Shown here piece by piece: positions 16,291 through 24,290 of a stretch of 64,000 nt of DNA (its first letter is position 1; every line of letters begins with the position of its first letter). Location of the stretch: the NCBI RefSeq assembly GCF_000787815.1, contig NZ_BBPO01000027.1, forward strand, positions 15,281 through 79,280, given 5' to 3'. Below the pieces are notes generated by a model. That model was not told the DNA's origin. It did not search any database and worked only from the letters and a program-made list of their open reading frames with translations. The DNA comes from Streptacidiphilus neutrinimicus (GTDB taxonomy: Bacteria > Actinomycetota > Actinomycetes > Streptomycetales > Streptomycetaceae). Both the position numbers and the translations under genes were made by a program.

Positions 16291-17331
16291 GTGATCCCCG
16301 CCCCCTACCAGCCCGCCGAGTCCCGGTACGACGGATCGATGCGCTACCGCCGGACCGGGCGCAGCGGACTGAAGCTGCCCGAGATCTCTCTGGGCCTGTG
16401 GCACAACTTCGGCGACGACAAGACGCTGGAGGTGCAGCGCGCCATCCTGCGCCGCGCGTTCGACCTCGGCGTCACGCACTTCGACCTGGCCAACAACTAC
16501 GGTCCGCCCTACGGCGCCGCCGAGGCGAACTTCGGCCGGCACCTGGCCGCCGACTTCCGCCCGTTCCGGGACGAGCTGGTCATCTCGACCAAGGCCGGCT
16601 ACGACATGTGGCCCGGCCCGTACGGCGAGTGGGGTTCGCGCAAGTACCTGACCGCGAGCCTGGACCAGTCGCTCAGGCGGATGGGCCTCGACTACGTCGA
16701 CATCTTCTACTCGCACCGCTTCGACCCGGAGACGCCGCTGGAGGAGACCATGGGCGCGCTCGCGTCCGCGGTCCAGCAGGGCAAGGCGCTGTACGTCGGC
16801 ATCTCCTCCTACAGTGCGGAGAAGACGCGCGAGGCGGCGGCGATCCTGCGCGACCTGGGTGTGCCGCTGCTGATCCACCAGCCGTCCTACTCGATGCTGA
16901 ACCGCTGGATCGAGGACGACTCGCTGCTCGACGTGCTGGAGGCCGAGGGCGCCGGCTGCATCGGCTTCGCGCCGCTGGCGCAGGGCATCCTGACCGACCG
17001 CTACCTGAACGGCATCCCGGCGGACTCGCGCGCGGCGCAGGGCAAGTCGCTCGACCCGGACTCGATCACCGAGCAGACGCTGGCCAAGCTGCGCGGGCTG
17101 AACGAGGTCGCGGCGGCGCGCGGCCAGTCGCTGGCGCAGCTCGCGCTCAGCTGGCTGCTGCGCGACCCGCGGATGACCTCGGCGCTGATCGGCGCCTCGT
17201 CGGTGGCCCAGCTGGAGGCCAATGTGGCGGCGGTGCAGGGCGCTCCGCTGACCGAGACGGAGTTGGCCGAAATCGATCGCTATGCGACCGACGCGCACCT
17301 CAACCTCTGGGCGAAGTCCAGCGAGGGGTGA
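16291..17331 (+). CDS. Aldo/keto reductase, L-glyceraldehyde-3-phosphate reductase type
   Basis: A 346-residue TIM-barrel NADPH oxidoreductase close to the YghZ/MgrA branch. Catalytic residues are visible as Asp and Tyr in FDLANNYGPPYGAAE, Lys in ISTKAGYDMWPGPYG and His in YSHRFD. The NADPH site is SALIGASSVAQLEAN. Relatives detoxify methylglyoxal and reduce L-glyceraldehyde 3-phosphate. It starts at GTG 16291 with GGAG upstream, about 125 nt from the divergent uppS. A strong hairpin follows the gene. Confidence 0.9.
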   Translation: MIPAPYQPAESRYDGSMRYRRTGRSGLKLPEISLGLWHNFGDDKTLEVQRAILRRAFDLGVTHFDLANNYGPPYGAAEANFGRHLAADFRPFRDELVISTKAGYDMWPGPYGEWGSRKYLTASLDQSLRRMGLDYVDIFYSHRFDPETPLEETMGALASAVQQGKALYVGISSYSAEKTREAAAILRDLGVPLLIHQPSYSMLNRWIEDDSLLDVLEAEGAGCIGFAPLAQGILTDRYLNGIPADSRAAQGKSLDPDSITEQTLAKLRGLNEVAAARGQSLAQLALSWLLRDPRMTSALIGASSVAQLEANVAAVQGAPLTETELAEIDRYATDAHLNLWAKSSEG

Positions 17332-17356
17332 CCAGGGAACCGCTGACGCGGTGACA

Positions 17357-17391
17357 GGTGATGCCGTGGTGGTCTGGACCACGGCATCACC
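17357..17391. terminator. Terminator hairpin after the aldo/keto reductase, with dre-like core
   Basis: Fourteen-bp perfect arms (GGTGATGCCGTGGT and complement) flank a GGTCTGG loop, followed by CTTAA. Its centre, TGGTCTGGACCA (17370-17381), also matches the DasR consensus at 11 of 12 positions. Confidence 0.85.
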
Positions 17392-17422
17392 TTAACCAGC
17401 CCTTAAGTCATCGGCGACACCC

Positions 17423-17451
17423 TTGACATGACTAATGGTCTAGTCCAACTT
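17423..17451 (+). promoter_or_regulatory. Chitinase promoter with DasR (dre) site
   Basis: The -35 TTGACA (17423-17428) is followed 17 nt later by CAACTT (17446-17451) as the -10 candidate. TGGTCTAGTCCA (17436-17447), 11 of 12 to the dre consensus, lies between them. DasR bound here would block transcription until amino-sugar inducers accumulate. Confidence 0.8.
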
Positions 17452-17511
17452 GTGTGGCGGGCTTCACATCCTGTCTTTCCCCGCTTCCCCCACAGTTGAG
17501 GACAGACCCCT

Positions 17512-19077
17512 ATGCCTTCTCCCCGTACGGTCAACGCCGCGCTGGCGACCGTGGCCGCGCTTGGCCTCGGCCTGACCGGCCTGGTGGCGATCAGCGGCGG
17601 CGCGAGCGCCGACACCACCAACCTCGTGGTCAACCCCGGTTTCGAGACCGGCTCCCTGACCAACTGGAACTGCGACCCCGGAACGCCGACGGTCACCACG
17701 ACCACCGTCCACTCCGGCTCCCACGCGCTCGCGGCCACCCCCACGGCCTCCGACGACGCGCAGTGCACGCAGACCATCAGCGTCCAGCCCAACTCCTCGT
17801 ACACACTGAGCGCCTGGGTCAACGGCCCGTACGTCTACCTGGGCACCCAGGGCGACGGCACCACCGACGTCAGCACCTGGTCCAGCAGCAGCTCCTGGAA
17901 CCAGCTGTCCACCAGCTTCAAGACCGGCGCCTCCACCACGAGCGTCACGATCTACCTGCACGGCTGGTACGGGCAGTCCACCTACTACGCGGACGACGTG
18001 GCGCTGAGCGGCGCGGCCGGCTCCAGCCCGAGCCCGACGCAGACGCCGACGCAGAGCGCGTCCCCGACGCCGACGGCCAGCTCCACGCCGACGTCGAGCC
18101 CGACCCCCACGGCCTCCTCCACGCCGACCAGCTCCCCCACCCCGACGGCCACCTCGACCGGCGGCAGCGGTGGCGGCGGCAACCCGAAGCACTGGGTGAC
18201 CGGCTACTGGCAGGACTTCGACAACGGCGCGACCGACCAGAAGATCAGCGACGTCAGCTCGCAGTACAGCATCATCGCGGTCGCCTTCGCCAACGCCGAC
18301 TCCGCCGGTGACGGCGGCATCACCTTCTCGCTCGACCCGACCCTGCAGAGCAAGCTCGGCGGCTACACCGACGCGCAGTTCAAGGCGGACATCGCCGCCA
18401 AGCAGGCGCAGGGCAAGAAGGTGATCCTCTCGGTCGGCGGCCAGAACGGCACCATCTCGATCACCAGCGCCGCACAGGCCACGGCCTTCGCGAACAGCGC
18501 GTACTCGATCATCCAGCAGTACGGCTTCAACGGCGTGGACATCGACCTGGAGAACGGGATCAACCCGACTTACATGGCCTCCGCGCTGCACCAGCTGGCG
18601 TCGAAGGTCGGCTCAGGCTTCATTCTGACCATGGCCCCGCAGACCATCGACGTGCTGAACTCCTCGTCCGACTACCTGGCCACCGCGCTGCAGGTGAAGG
18701 ACATCCTGACGATCATGAACACCCAGTACTACAACTCGGGCTCCATGAACGGCTGTGACGGCGGTGTCTACAGCGAGGGCAGCGTCGACTTCATCACCAC
18801 GCTGGCCTGCACCGCGATCCAGGCCGGCCTCAGCCCGAACCAGGTCGGCATCGGCGTCCCCGCGTCGAGCAGCGCGGCCGGCAGCGGCTACGTCTCGCCG
18901 ACCGTCGTCGAGAACGCCCTGAACTGCCTGGCCAAGGGGACGGGCTGCGGCACCTTCAAGCCCAGCACCACCTGGCCGACCATCGGCGGCGTGATGACCT
19001 GGTCGACCAACTGGGACGCCAGCAACGGCAACCAGTTCGCGAACAGCGAGGGCGCGTTCACCAACGCGATGCCCTGA
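17512..19077 (+). CDS. Secreted GH18 chitinase with N-terminal carbohydrate-binding module
   Basis: A 521-residue extracellular chitinase. It has a signal peptide (about 1-32, ending SGGASA) and a CBM4/16-like binding module (about 33-165, LVVNPGFETGSLTNW to YYADDVALSG). A Pro-Thr-Ser linker (about 166-222) leads to a GH18 catalytic domain (about 223-521). The catalytic Glu347 is in FNGVDIDLEN, where the first Asp of the usual DxxDxDxE is Asn, a variant seen in this subgroup. It is preceded by a dre-containing promoter and followed by a strong terminator, so it is monocistronic. Confidence 0.95.
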   Translation: MPSPRTVNAALATVAALGLGLTGLVAISGGASADTTNLVVNPGFETGSLTNWNCDPGTPTVTTTTVHSGSHALAATPTASDDAQCTQTISVQPNSSYTLSAWVNGPYVYLGTQGDGTTDVSTWSSSSSWNQLSTSFKTGASTTSVTIYLHGWYGQSTYYADDVALSGAAGSSPSPTQTPTQSASPTPTASSTPTSSPTPTASSTPTSSPTPTATSTGGSGGGGNPKHWVTGYWQDFDNGATDQKISDVSSQYSIIAVAFANADSAGDGGITFSLDPTLQSKLGGYTDAQFKADIAAKQAQGKKVILSVGGQNGTISITSAAQATAFANSAYSIIQQYGFNGVDIDLENGINPTYMASALHQLASKVGSGFILTMAPQTIDVLNSSSDYLATALQVKDILTIMNTQYYNSGSMNGCDGGVYSEGSVDFITTLACTAIQAGLSPNQVGIGVPASSSAAGSGYVSPTVVENALNCLAKGTGCGTFKPSTTWPTIGGVMTWSTNWDASNGNQFANSEGAFTNAMP

Positions 19078-19092
19078 CCGGTGGGAGCCGAG

Positions 19093-19125
19093 AGGCCCGG
19101 CGCTCCGAGGGGGAGCGCCGGGCCT
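19093..19125. terminator. Terminator of the chitinase gene
   Basis: Fourteen-bp perfect arms (AGGCCCGGCGCTCC) with a 5-nt loop, followed by TTCC, 15 nt after the stop codon. Confidence 0.88.
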
Positions 19126-19164
19126 TTCCGCGCCCGCGGCACGCTGGCAGGATGGGCGAGCACC

Positions 19165-19181
19165 GTTGCAAGGCGTGCAAC
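19165..19181. promoter_or_regulatory. Palindromic operator candidate before the D-amino-acid cassette
   Basis: GTTGCAAGGCGTGCAAC is an inverted repeat with 6-bp arms and a 5-bp centre. It is immediately upstream of the ribosome site AGAAGGAG of the 19198 gene. The position suits a repressor blocking transcription; the cognate regulator is not encoded next to it. Confidence 0.45.
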
Positions 19182-19197
19182 CGAGAAGGAGCCGTTC

Positions 19198-20460
19198 ATG
19201 GACCAGGCCGCGCTCGACGCGCTGGGCGAGACCGTCGTCGACTGGCGTTTCAAGGGCATGCCGATGGGCGTGGACCCGACCGTGAACCAGATGCGCGACG
19301 CGAAGCTCGATCTCTTCGAGGACGGTTTCGTCACCCCGCTGCTCACCCTGGACGCGGCCGCGCTCGGCCACAACCTGGAGCTGATGGCCTCCTGGGCACG
19401 GACCCACGGCCTCGCCCACGCCCCGCACGGCAAGACGCCGCTCGCGCCGCAGCTGTTCCAGCGGCAGTTGGAGCTGGGCGCGTGGGGCATCACCGCCGCG
19501 ACACCGAGCCACATGCAGATGTACCGGCACTTCGGCGTGAACCGGATCTTCCTCGGGAACGAACTCGTCGACGCCGCCGCGCTGCGCTGGCTCAGCGCGG
19601 AGCTGGAGCGTGATCCCGAGTTCCGCTTCGTCTGTTATGTCGACTCGGTTCACGGGGTAGAGCTGATGGACGCGGCGCTCACGCACCGCGTCGACGTCGT
19701 GGTCGAGCTCGGAGCGGTCGGTTCACGCACCGGGGTGCGGTCCTGGGCCGAGGCGGACGAGGTGGCCAGGGCCGTCCGGGGCTCTCAGCGGCTGCGCCTG
19801 GTCGGCGTCGCGGGCTACGAGGGCACCCTGGCCGGCGTGGACGAGACGCGCGCCGCCGTCCGGGACTGGCTGCAGGAGCTGGTGAACACCGCGCACCTCT
19901 TCGACGCGCACGGGTACTTCGCCGACGCCGAGGAGATCGTCGTCAGCGCGGGCGGCAGCGAGCACTTCGACCTGGTCGCGGAGGCCCTCACCGAGAACGC
20001 GCTGGAGCTGTCCCGCCCGGTGCTGCGGCTGCTGCGCGCGGGGGCCTACGTCACTCACGACCATCTCCACTACGCGAAGATCACCCCGTTGACGGAGGAG
20101 ACAGAACGCTTCCTCCCGGCGCTGAAGCTGTGGGCGCAGGTCGTCTCCCGGCCGGAGCCCGGCCTCGCGCTGCTCAACGCGGGCAAGCGGGACGTCCCCT
20201 ACGACCTCGGCCTGCCGATCCCACTGCAGGTGCGCGACGCCCAGGACGGCCTGCTGCGCCGGGCCGAGGGCTTGAGCGTGACCAAGCTCTCCGACCAGCA
20301 CGCCTTCGTAGCCATCGCTCCGGAGGCCCGGGTCGAGGTCGGCGACTGGGTCGCCCTCGGGCTGTCGCACCCGTGCACCGCCTTGGAGAAGTGGCCGCTC
20401 ATCCCCGTCGTGCAGCCGGACGGCCGGACCGTCGTCGACTACATCCGCACATTCTTCTGA
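19198..20460 (+). CDS. D-amino acid deaminase / D-threonine aldolase-like PLP enzyme
   Basis: A 420-residue alanine-racemase-fold (type III) PLP enzyme of the DSD1/D-TA group. The PLP lysine is in HAPHGKTPLAPQ. The C-terminal domain ends with SHPCTALEKWP, whose His and Cys are the usual metal ligands of D-serine dehydratases. It is expected to deaminate or retro-aldol cleave D-amino acids in the cytoplasm. It starts at ATG 19198 with AGAAGGAG; the frame is open from 19081, but that part is the terminator region. The next gene, 16 nt on, is an N-acyl-D-amino-acid deacylase, giving a D-amino-acid catabolic operon. Confidence 0.85.
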   Translation: MDQAALDALGETVVDWRFKGMPMGVDPTVNQMRDAKLDLFEDGFVTPLLTLDAAALGHNLELMASWARTHGLAHAPHGKTPLAPQLFQRQLELGAWGITAATPSHMQMYRHFGVNRIFLGNELVDAAALRWLSAELERDPEFRFVCYVDSVHGVELMDAALTHRVDVVVELGAVGSRTGVRSWAEADEVARAVRGSQRLRLVGVAGYEGTLAGVDETRAAVRDWLQELVNTAHLFDAHGYFADAEEIVVSAGGSEHFDLVAEALTENALELSRPVLRLLRAGAYVTHDHLHYAKITPLTEETERFLPALKLWAQVVSRPEPGLALLNAGKRDVPYDLGLPIPLQVRDAQDGLLRRAEGLSVTKLSDQHAFVAIAPEARVEVGDWVALGLSHPCTALEKWPLIPVVQPDGRTVVDYIRTFF

Positions 20461-20476
20461 TGAACCAGGAAGGCTG

Positions 20477-22111
20477 ATGCCCTCACCCCGGACCGTCCTG
20501 CGCGGCGCGCTCGTCGTCGACGGCAGCGGCGGCGCGCCCTACCGCGCCGACGCCGTTCTCGACGAAGGCCGCGTCTCCGCGCTGCACCGTGAGGGCGATC
20601 CGGGGCCCCGGCCCGGCGGCGGCCGGGTCCTCGACGTGGACGGGCTGGCGCTCACGCCCGGCTTCGTCGACATGCACGCGCACTCCGACCTGGCCCTGTT
20701 GACCGACCCGGGCCACGAGGCGAAGGTCGCCCAGGGCGTCACCCTGGAGGTGCTCGGCCAGGACGGGCTCTCGTACGCGCCCGTCGACGACACGACCCTG
20801 GCCGGTCTGCGCCGTCAACTCGCCGGCTGGAACGGGGACCCGTCGGACGCGGACTTCGACTGGAACTGGCGCAGCGTCGGCGAGTACCTGGCCCGACTCG
20901 ACGCCCGGGGCATCGCCGTCAACGCCGCCTACCTGGTTCCGCAGGGGACGCTGCGCGCGCTGGTGCTCGGCTGGGAGGACCGCCGGGCCACACCCGGCGA
21001 GCTGGACCGGATGCGGCGGCTTCTCGCGCAGGGCCTCGACCAGGGCGCGGTCGGCATGTCCTCCGGGCTGACGTACACACCGGGCATGTACGCCGACGCC
21101 GCCGAACTCACCGCGCTGTGCGAGGTGGTGGCGGCCCACGGCGGCTACTGGTGCCCGCACCACCGCTCCTACGGAGCGGGCGCGCTGGAGGCCTACGCGG
21201 AGGTCGTCGCCATCGCCCGCGCCTCCGGCTGCGCGCTGCACCTGGCCCACGCCACGATGAACTTCGAGGTCAACCGCGGTCGCGCCGGCGAGCTGCTGTC
21301 CCTCGTCGACGCCGCCCTCGCCGACGGCGTCGACCTGACCCTGGACAGCTACCCCTACCTCCCCGGCTCGACCACCCTCGCCGCGCTGCTCCCGGGCTGG
21401 GCGGCCGCGGGCGGACCGGCGAGGACGCTGCGCCGTCTCGCGGATCCCGCGGCACGGGCGCGCATCCGCGCCGACCTGGAGGTGCACGGCTCCGACGGTT
21501 GTCACGGCGTCATCGCCGACTGGGACACGGTGCAGGTCAGCGGCGTCCGCGAGCCCGCACTGCGCTCCGCGGTGGGCCTGACGGTCCGGCAGCTCGCACA
21601 GCGGGACGGCGTCGAGCCGTTCGAGGCGTTCGCAGGCCTGCTGCTCGACGACGGCCTCGGCACGACGATCCTGCAGCACGTCGGCCACGAGGAGAACGTC
21701 CGCGCCGTCATGCGCCATCCGGCGCACTGCGGCGGCAGCGACGGCCTGCTGACCGGCGACCGCCCGCATCCGCGCGCCTACGGCACCTTTCCCCGCTATC
21801 TCGGCGCCTACGTCCGGGAGGAGGGGGTCCTCTCCCTCCCGGAGGCCGTGCGCCACCTGTCCGCCAACCCGGCCCGCCGCCTCGGCCTCCCCGACCGCGG
21901 CCAGGTGCGCGAGGGCTGGGTCGCGGACCTGGTCCTGCTCGACCCGGGGACCGTCGCCGCGGAGGCGACGTTCGAGGATCCGCGCAGGACCCCGAGCGGG
22001 ATCCCGTACGTGTTCGTGGGCGGCGTCGCGGTGATGGACGACGGACGACGGACCGACGCGCTGCCGGGCCGGGCGATCACCCGACGTTCGTCGACTGGGA
22101 CGCCGGCGTGA
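20477..22111 (+). CDS. N-acyl-D-amino-acid deacylase family amidohydrolase
   Basis: A 544-residue metal-dependent amidohydrolase of the D-aminoacylase type. The metal motif is in GFVDMHAHSDLALL. Other family blocks are YTPGMYADAAEL, CALHLAHATMNF and HCGGSDGLLTGDRPHPRAYGTFPRYL. It releases free D-amino acids from N-acyl forms, feeding the upstream deaminase. It starts at ATG 20477 with GAAGG. Its 3' end overlaps the convergent GH5-like gene by 35 bp. Confidence 0.88.
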   Translation: MPSPRTVLRGALVVDGSGGAPYRADAVLDEGRVSALHREGDPGPRPGGGRVLDVDGLALTPGFVDMHAHSDLALLTDPGHEAKVAQGVTLEVLGQDGLSYAPVDDTTLAGLRRQLAGWNGDPSDADFDWNWRSVGEYLARLDARGIAVNAAYLVPQGTLRALVLGWEDRRATPGELDRMRRLLAQGLDQGAVGMSSGLTYTPGMYADAAELTALCEVVAAHGGYWCPHHRSYGAGALEAYAEVVAIARASGCALHLAHATMNFEVNRGRAGELLSLVDAALADGVDLTLDSYPYLPGSTTLAALLPGWAAAGGPARTLRRLADPAARARIRADLEVHGSDGCHGVIADWDTVQVSGVREPALRSAVGLTVRQLAQRDGVEPFEAFAGLLLDDGLGTTILQHVGHEENVRAVMRHPAHCGGSDGLLTGDRPHPRAYGTFPRYLGAYVREEGVLSLPEAVRHLSANPARRLGLPDRGQVREGWVADLVLLDPGTVAAEATFEDPRRTPSGIPYVFVGGVAVMDDGRRTDALPGRAITRRSSTGTPA

Positions 22112-23531
22112 GCCGCAGCGTGTGAACCGTCCCCGGCACGGGATGGGTGACCGTCAGGGCGAGGATGTGACGCGCTGGATCCCAGATGCCGGTGTACTCC
22201 GTGTCGAAGTCGATCTGCGGGCCGAACGGGAAGTCCGACGGCGGGAGATAGACCTCCGTCGGGCCGGTGACCCCGGCCTCGTCGCGGAACTGGAGCGTGA
22301 ACGCGAGAATGCCCTTGTCGTAGTCGAAGGCCACCGGCGTTCCGGCGATCACCCGCGGGTACGCGGTCTGCAGGACGTCCGCGATGTCCGCGCCCTTGCC
22401 GGGCCGCTGCCAGGGCGACCACGGGCCCGGCGCGGCCGTGCAGCAGGCCGAGCCCGCCATCAGGCTGTCGAGCAGCGCCTGCACGTGGTCGACGAAGAGG
22501 TGCGCGCCGGGTGCGGTGAAGTCCGCACCCCAACCGCTCACCAGGACCGGAGCGTTCAGGCGCTTGGCGGTCCGGGTGATCTGGATGGCCCAGGAGTTGA
22601 GGAAGCGGTCGGTCCAGAAGGCGCCGGTGCCGGTGTAGTTCCCGTTCGGGTCGACCGGTGCGGGGTAGAGCTGCGGGGCGTAGCCGATGCGGGCGTCGCC
22701 GTGGCGCGGGTCCGGCAGGTAGGGCAGGGCGCTCGGGAGCCCGGTGTCCGCGGACGCGGCCTCCGGCTCGACGAAGAGCCAGTGGCCCTGGTCGACGGCG
22801 CGGACGCGGGCGATGACGCGCTCGTAGAAGGCGGCCAGCGCACCCGTCTCGAAGCCAGGCCCCTGGAGGGATCCGCCCCAGGGGCGGTCCAGCAGGTCGA
22901 ACCCCACGACGGCGTCGGCGGGCGGGAGCAGTCCGCCGCTGTGCGGGAGGTGCGCGGCCAGGTAGCTCGCGATGTGCGCCCAGGCCGCGGCGTAGCGGTC
23001 CTGGAGGTCGGGGGCGTCGTCGCGGGTGTGCCAGAACTCGTCGGCCGCGTGGATCCGGGCGGCGTCCACCGCGACCGGGGCGGACGCGGTGCCGGGCGGC
23101 GGACCGTAGGCGTCCTGGGTCATCGCGAGTACCACGTGGTCGCCCACGGCGGTGTCCTGCTCGACGCGCCGGACGAGCCCGGCGAGGTAGGCGTCGTCGT
23201 AGTGGCCCGGGCTCGGCTCGACGCCGCTCCAGTGCAGCAGGATCCGGGAGAAGTCGTCCCCGAGCAGCCCGTACTCGTCGGCTGCTTCATCCGCCGGCGA
23301 CGCGCTCGCGGACGCCGACGCGGACGCCGACGAGGCGGGCGCGCCGGGCGCGGACGCGGGGGCGTCGTCCGTGTTCAGGCCGTAGAGGATCAGCGCCCGG
23401 CCCCGGGCGTCCGTCAGGAAGCGCGGCGTCGTCGCCCCGACCGCCGCGGGCGTGCCGAGCCGCACCAGCAGCCCCGCCGCGCAGGCCAGGACCGCCAGTC
23501 CCGTGAGCCATCGACGCGCACGTCCGCGCAC
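22077..23531 (-). CDS. Secreted GH5 / endoglycoceramidase-like protein, probable pseudoenzyme
   Basis: A 484-residue protein with a signal peptide (about 1-33), a Ser-Ala low-complexity stretch (about 66-80), a GH5-like TIM barrel and a small C-terminal beta domain (YTGIWDPARHILALTV). The strand-4 motif that normally reads N-E-P with the acid/base Glu is GFDLLDRPWGG here. The strand-7 motif that normally carries the nucleophile (GEWG or TEFG) is VLVSGWGADF. Both catalytic Glu appear to be replaced, so hydrolysis is unlikely. It may bind glycan or glycolipid instead. The frame is intact and codon use is normal, so it is not a decayed gene. Confidence 0.75.
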   Translation of the reverse strand: MRGRARRWLTGLAVLACAAGLLVRLGTPAAVGATTPRFLTDARGRALILYGLNTDDAPASAPGAPASSASASASASASPADEAADEYGLLGDDFSRILLHWSGVEPSPGHYDDAYLAGLVRRVEQDTAVGDHVVLAMTQDAYGPPPGTASAPVAVDAARIHAADEFWHTRDDAPDLQDRYAAAWAHIASYLAAHLPHSGGLLPPADAVVGFDLLDRPWGGSLQGPGFETGALAAFYERVIARVRAVDQGHWLFVEPEAASADTGLPSALPYLPDPRHGDARIGYAPQLYPAPVDPNGNYTGTGAFWTDRFLNSWAIQITRTAKRLNAPVLVSGWGADFTAPGAHLFVDHVQALLDSLMAGSACCTAAPGPWSPWQRPGKGADIADVLQTAYPRVIAGTPVAFDYDKGILAFTLQFRDEAGVTGPTEVYLPPSDFPFGPQIDFDTEYTGIWDPARHILALTVTHPVPGTVHTLRLTPASQSTNVG

Positions 23532-23615
23532 CCCTCACCCCCGTGCAGTCATGGTGATCGTAGATCCACTACCTGGAAGCGCGCAGGGAGTCGTCCTGAT
23601 TCTGTATCAACATCG

Positions 23616-23637
23616 ACGCGCACCGGCCGGTGCGCGT
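23616..23637. promoter_or_regulatory. Perfect 22-bp palindrome between divergent genes
   Basis: ACGCGCACCGG followed directly by its reverse complement, with no spacer. It is centred in the 127-bp gap between the GH5-like gene and the membrane protein gene, 22 bp before the latter's start. It could be an operator or a hairpin in the leader. Confidence 0.5.
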
Positions 23638-23658
23638 GCGCACGGGTAAAGTCCGGCC

Positions 23659-24279
23659 ATGACCCCGCGCCTGGACCGGCCCCGTTCCGTGCTGCTCGCG
23701 GGCCTGGCCGCGGCCCTGCTGCTGGTGCTGGCCCTCGGCACGGGCACGGTGTGGCTGCGGCTGACGGACGCGTTCCCCTCGGTGCTGCGCGACGCGGCCC
23801 TCGGGGTGCCGCCGTTCCTGCCGGGGCTGCGCCCGGATCCGCGCGGGGACAGCACCTGGGCGTTCACCCTCTCGGAGGATTTCGCGGCACTGCTGCTGGT
23901 CGGCTCCGTCGCGCTGCGGCTCCGTCGCCACGTGGTGCGCCATCCCTACGCGGGCGCGCTGCGGCGGTTGGGCGCGGCCTGGTCCGCGGTAGTGCTGGGC
24001 GGGGCGGTCGCCGGGGTGTTCCGTGGGCTCGCGCTGGCGCGGATGACCGGCGCGGCGCCGCTCGGCTGGACGGTCCATCCGCTCGCCGGAGCCGTGGCGG
24101 GTGCGGTCTGGGGCGTGCTGCTGGGCTGGACGGTCGGCCTGGCCGCCGCGCTCGTCGGCAACCGCCGACTGCGGCAGCTGCGGCCGTCGGGCACGGCCGC
24201 CGCGCCGGCGGCGCGCCTCTCCCACGTCCCCCTCCCACATGGTGAAAATCACCGCGCGGCGGGTATGGCGAGGCACTAG
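23659..24279 (+). CDS. Hypothetical membrane protein
   Basis: A 206-residue protein I do not recognise. It has four hydrophobic segments: about 11-34 (VLLAGLAAALLLVLALGTGT), 72-87, 108-125 and 143-168. A short extracytoplasmic-type stretch rich in Pro/Asp lies after the first, and the C-terminal tail is basic and Ala-rich. It ends 11 nt before the aminotransferase start. That gene has its own -10 box, so co-transcription is uncertain. Confidence 0.7.
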   Translation: MTPRLDRPRSVLLAGLAAALLLVLALGTGTVWLRLTDAFPSVLRDAALGVPPFLPGLRPDPRGDSTWAFTLSEDFAALLLVGSVALRLRRHVVRHPYAGALRRLGAAWSAVVLGGAVAGVFRGLALARMTGAAPLGWTVHPLAGAVAGAVWGVLLGWTVGLAAALVGNRRLRQLRPSGTAAAPAARLSHVPLPHGENHRAAGMARH

Positions 24280-24290
24280 GCTGCATCGGT

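Noticed and set aside
19165-19181. Nur box before the D-amino-acid genes
   Set aside because: The arms contain TTGCA, but the distance between the two GC cores is 9 rather than 11 bp, so it does not fit the Nur spacing.
24242-24254. Zur-like site near GGTGAAAATCACC
   Set aside because: The dyad is only 4 bp per arm and lies inside the end of a coding region.
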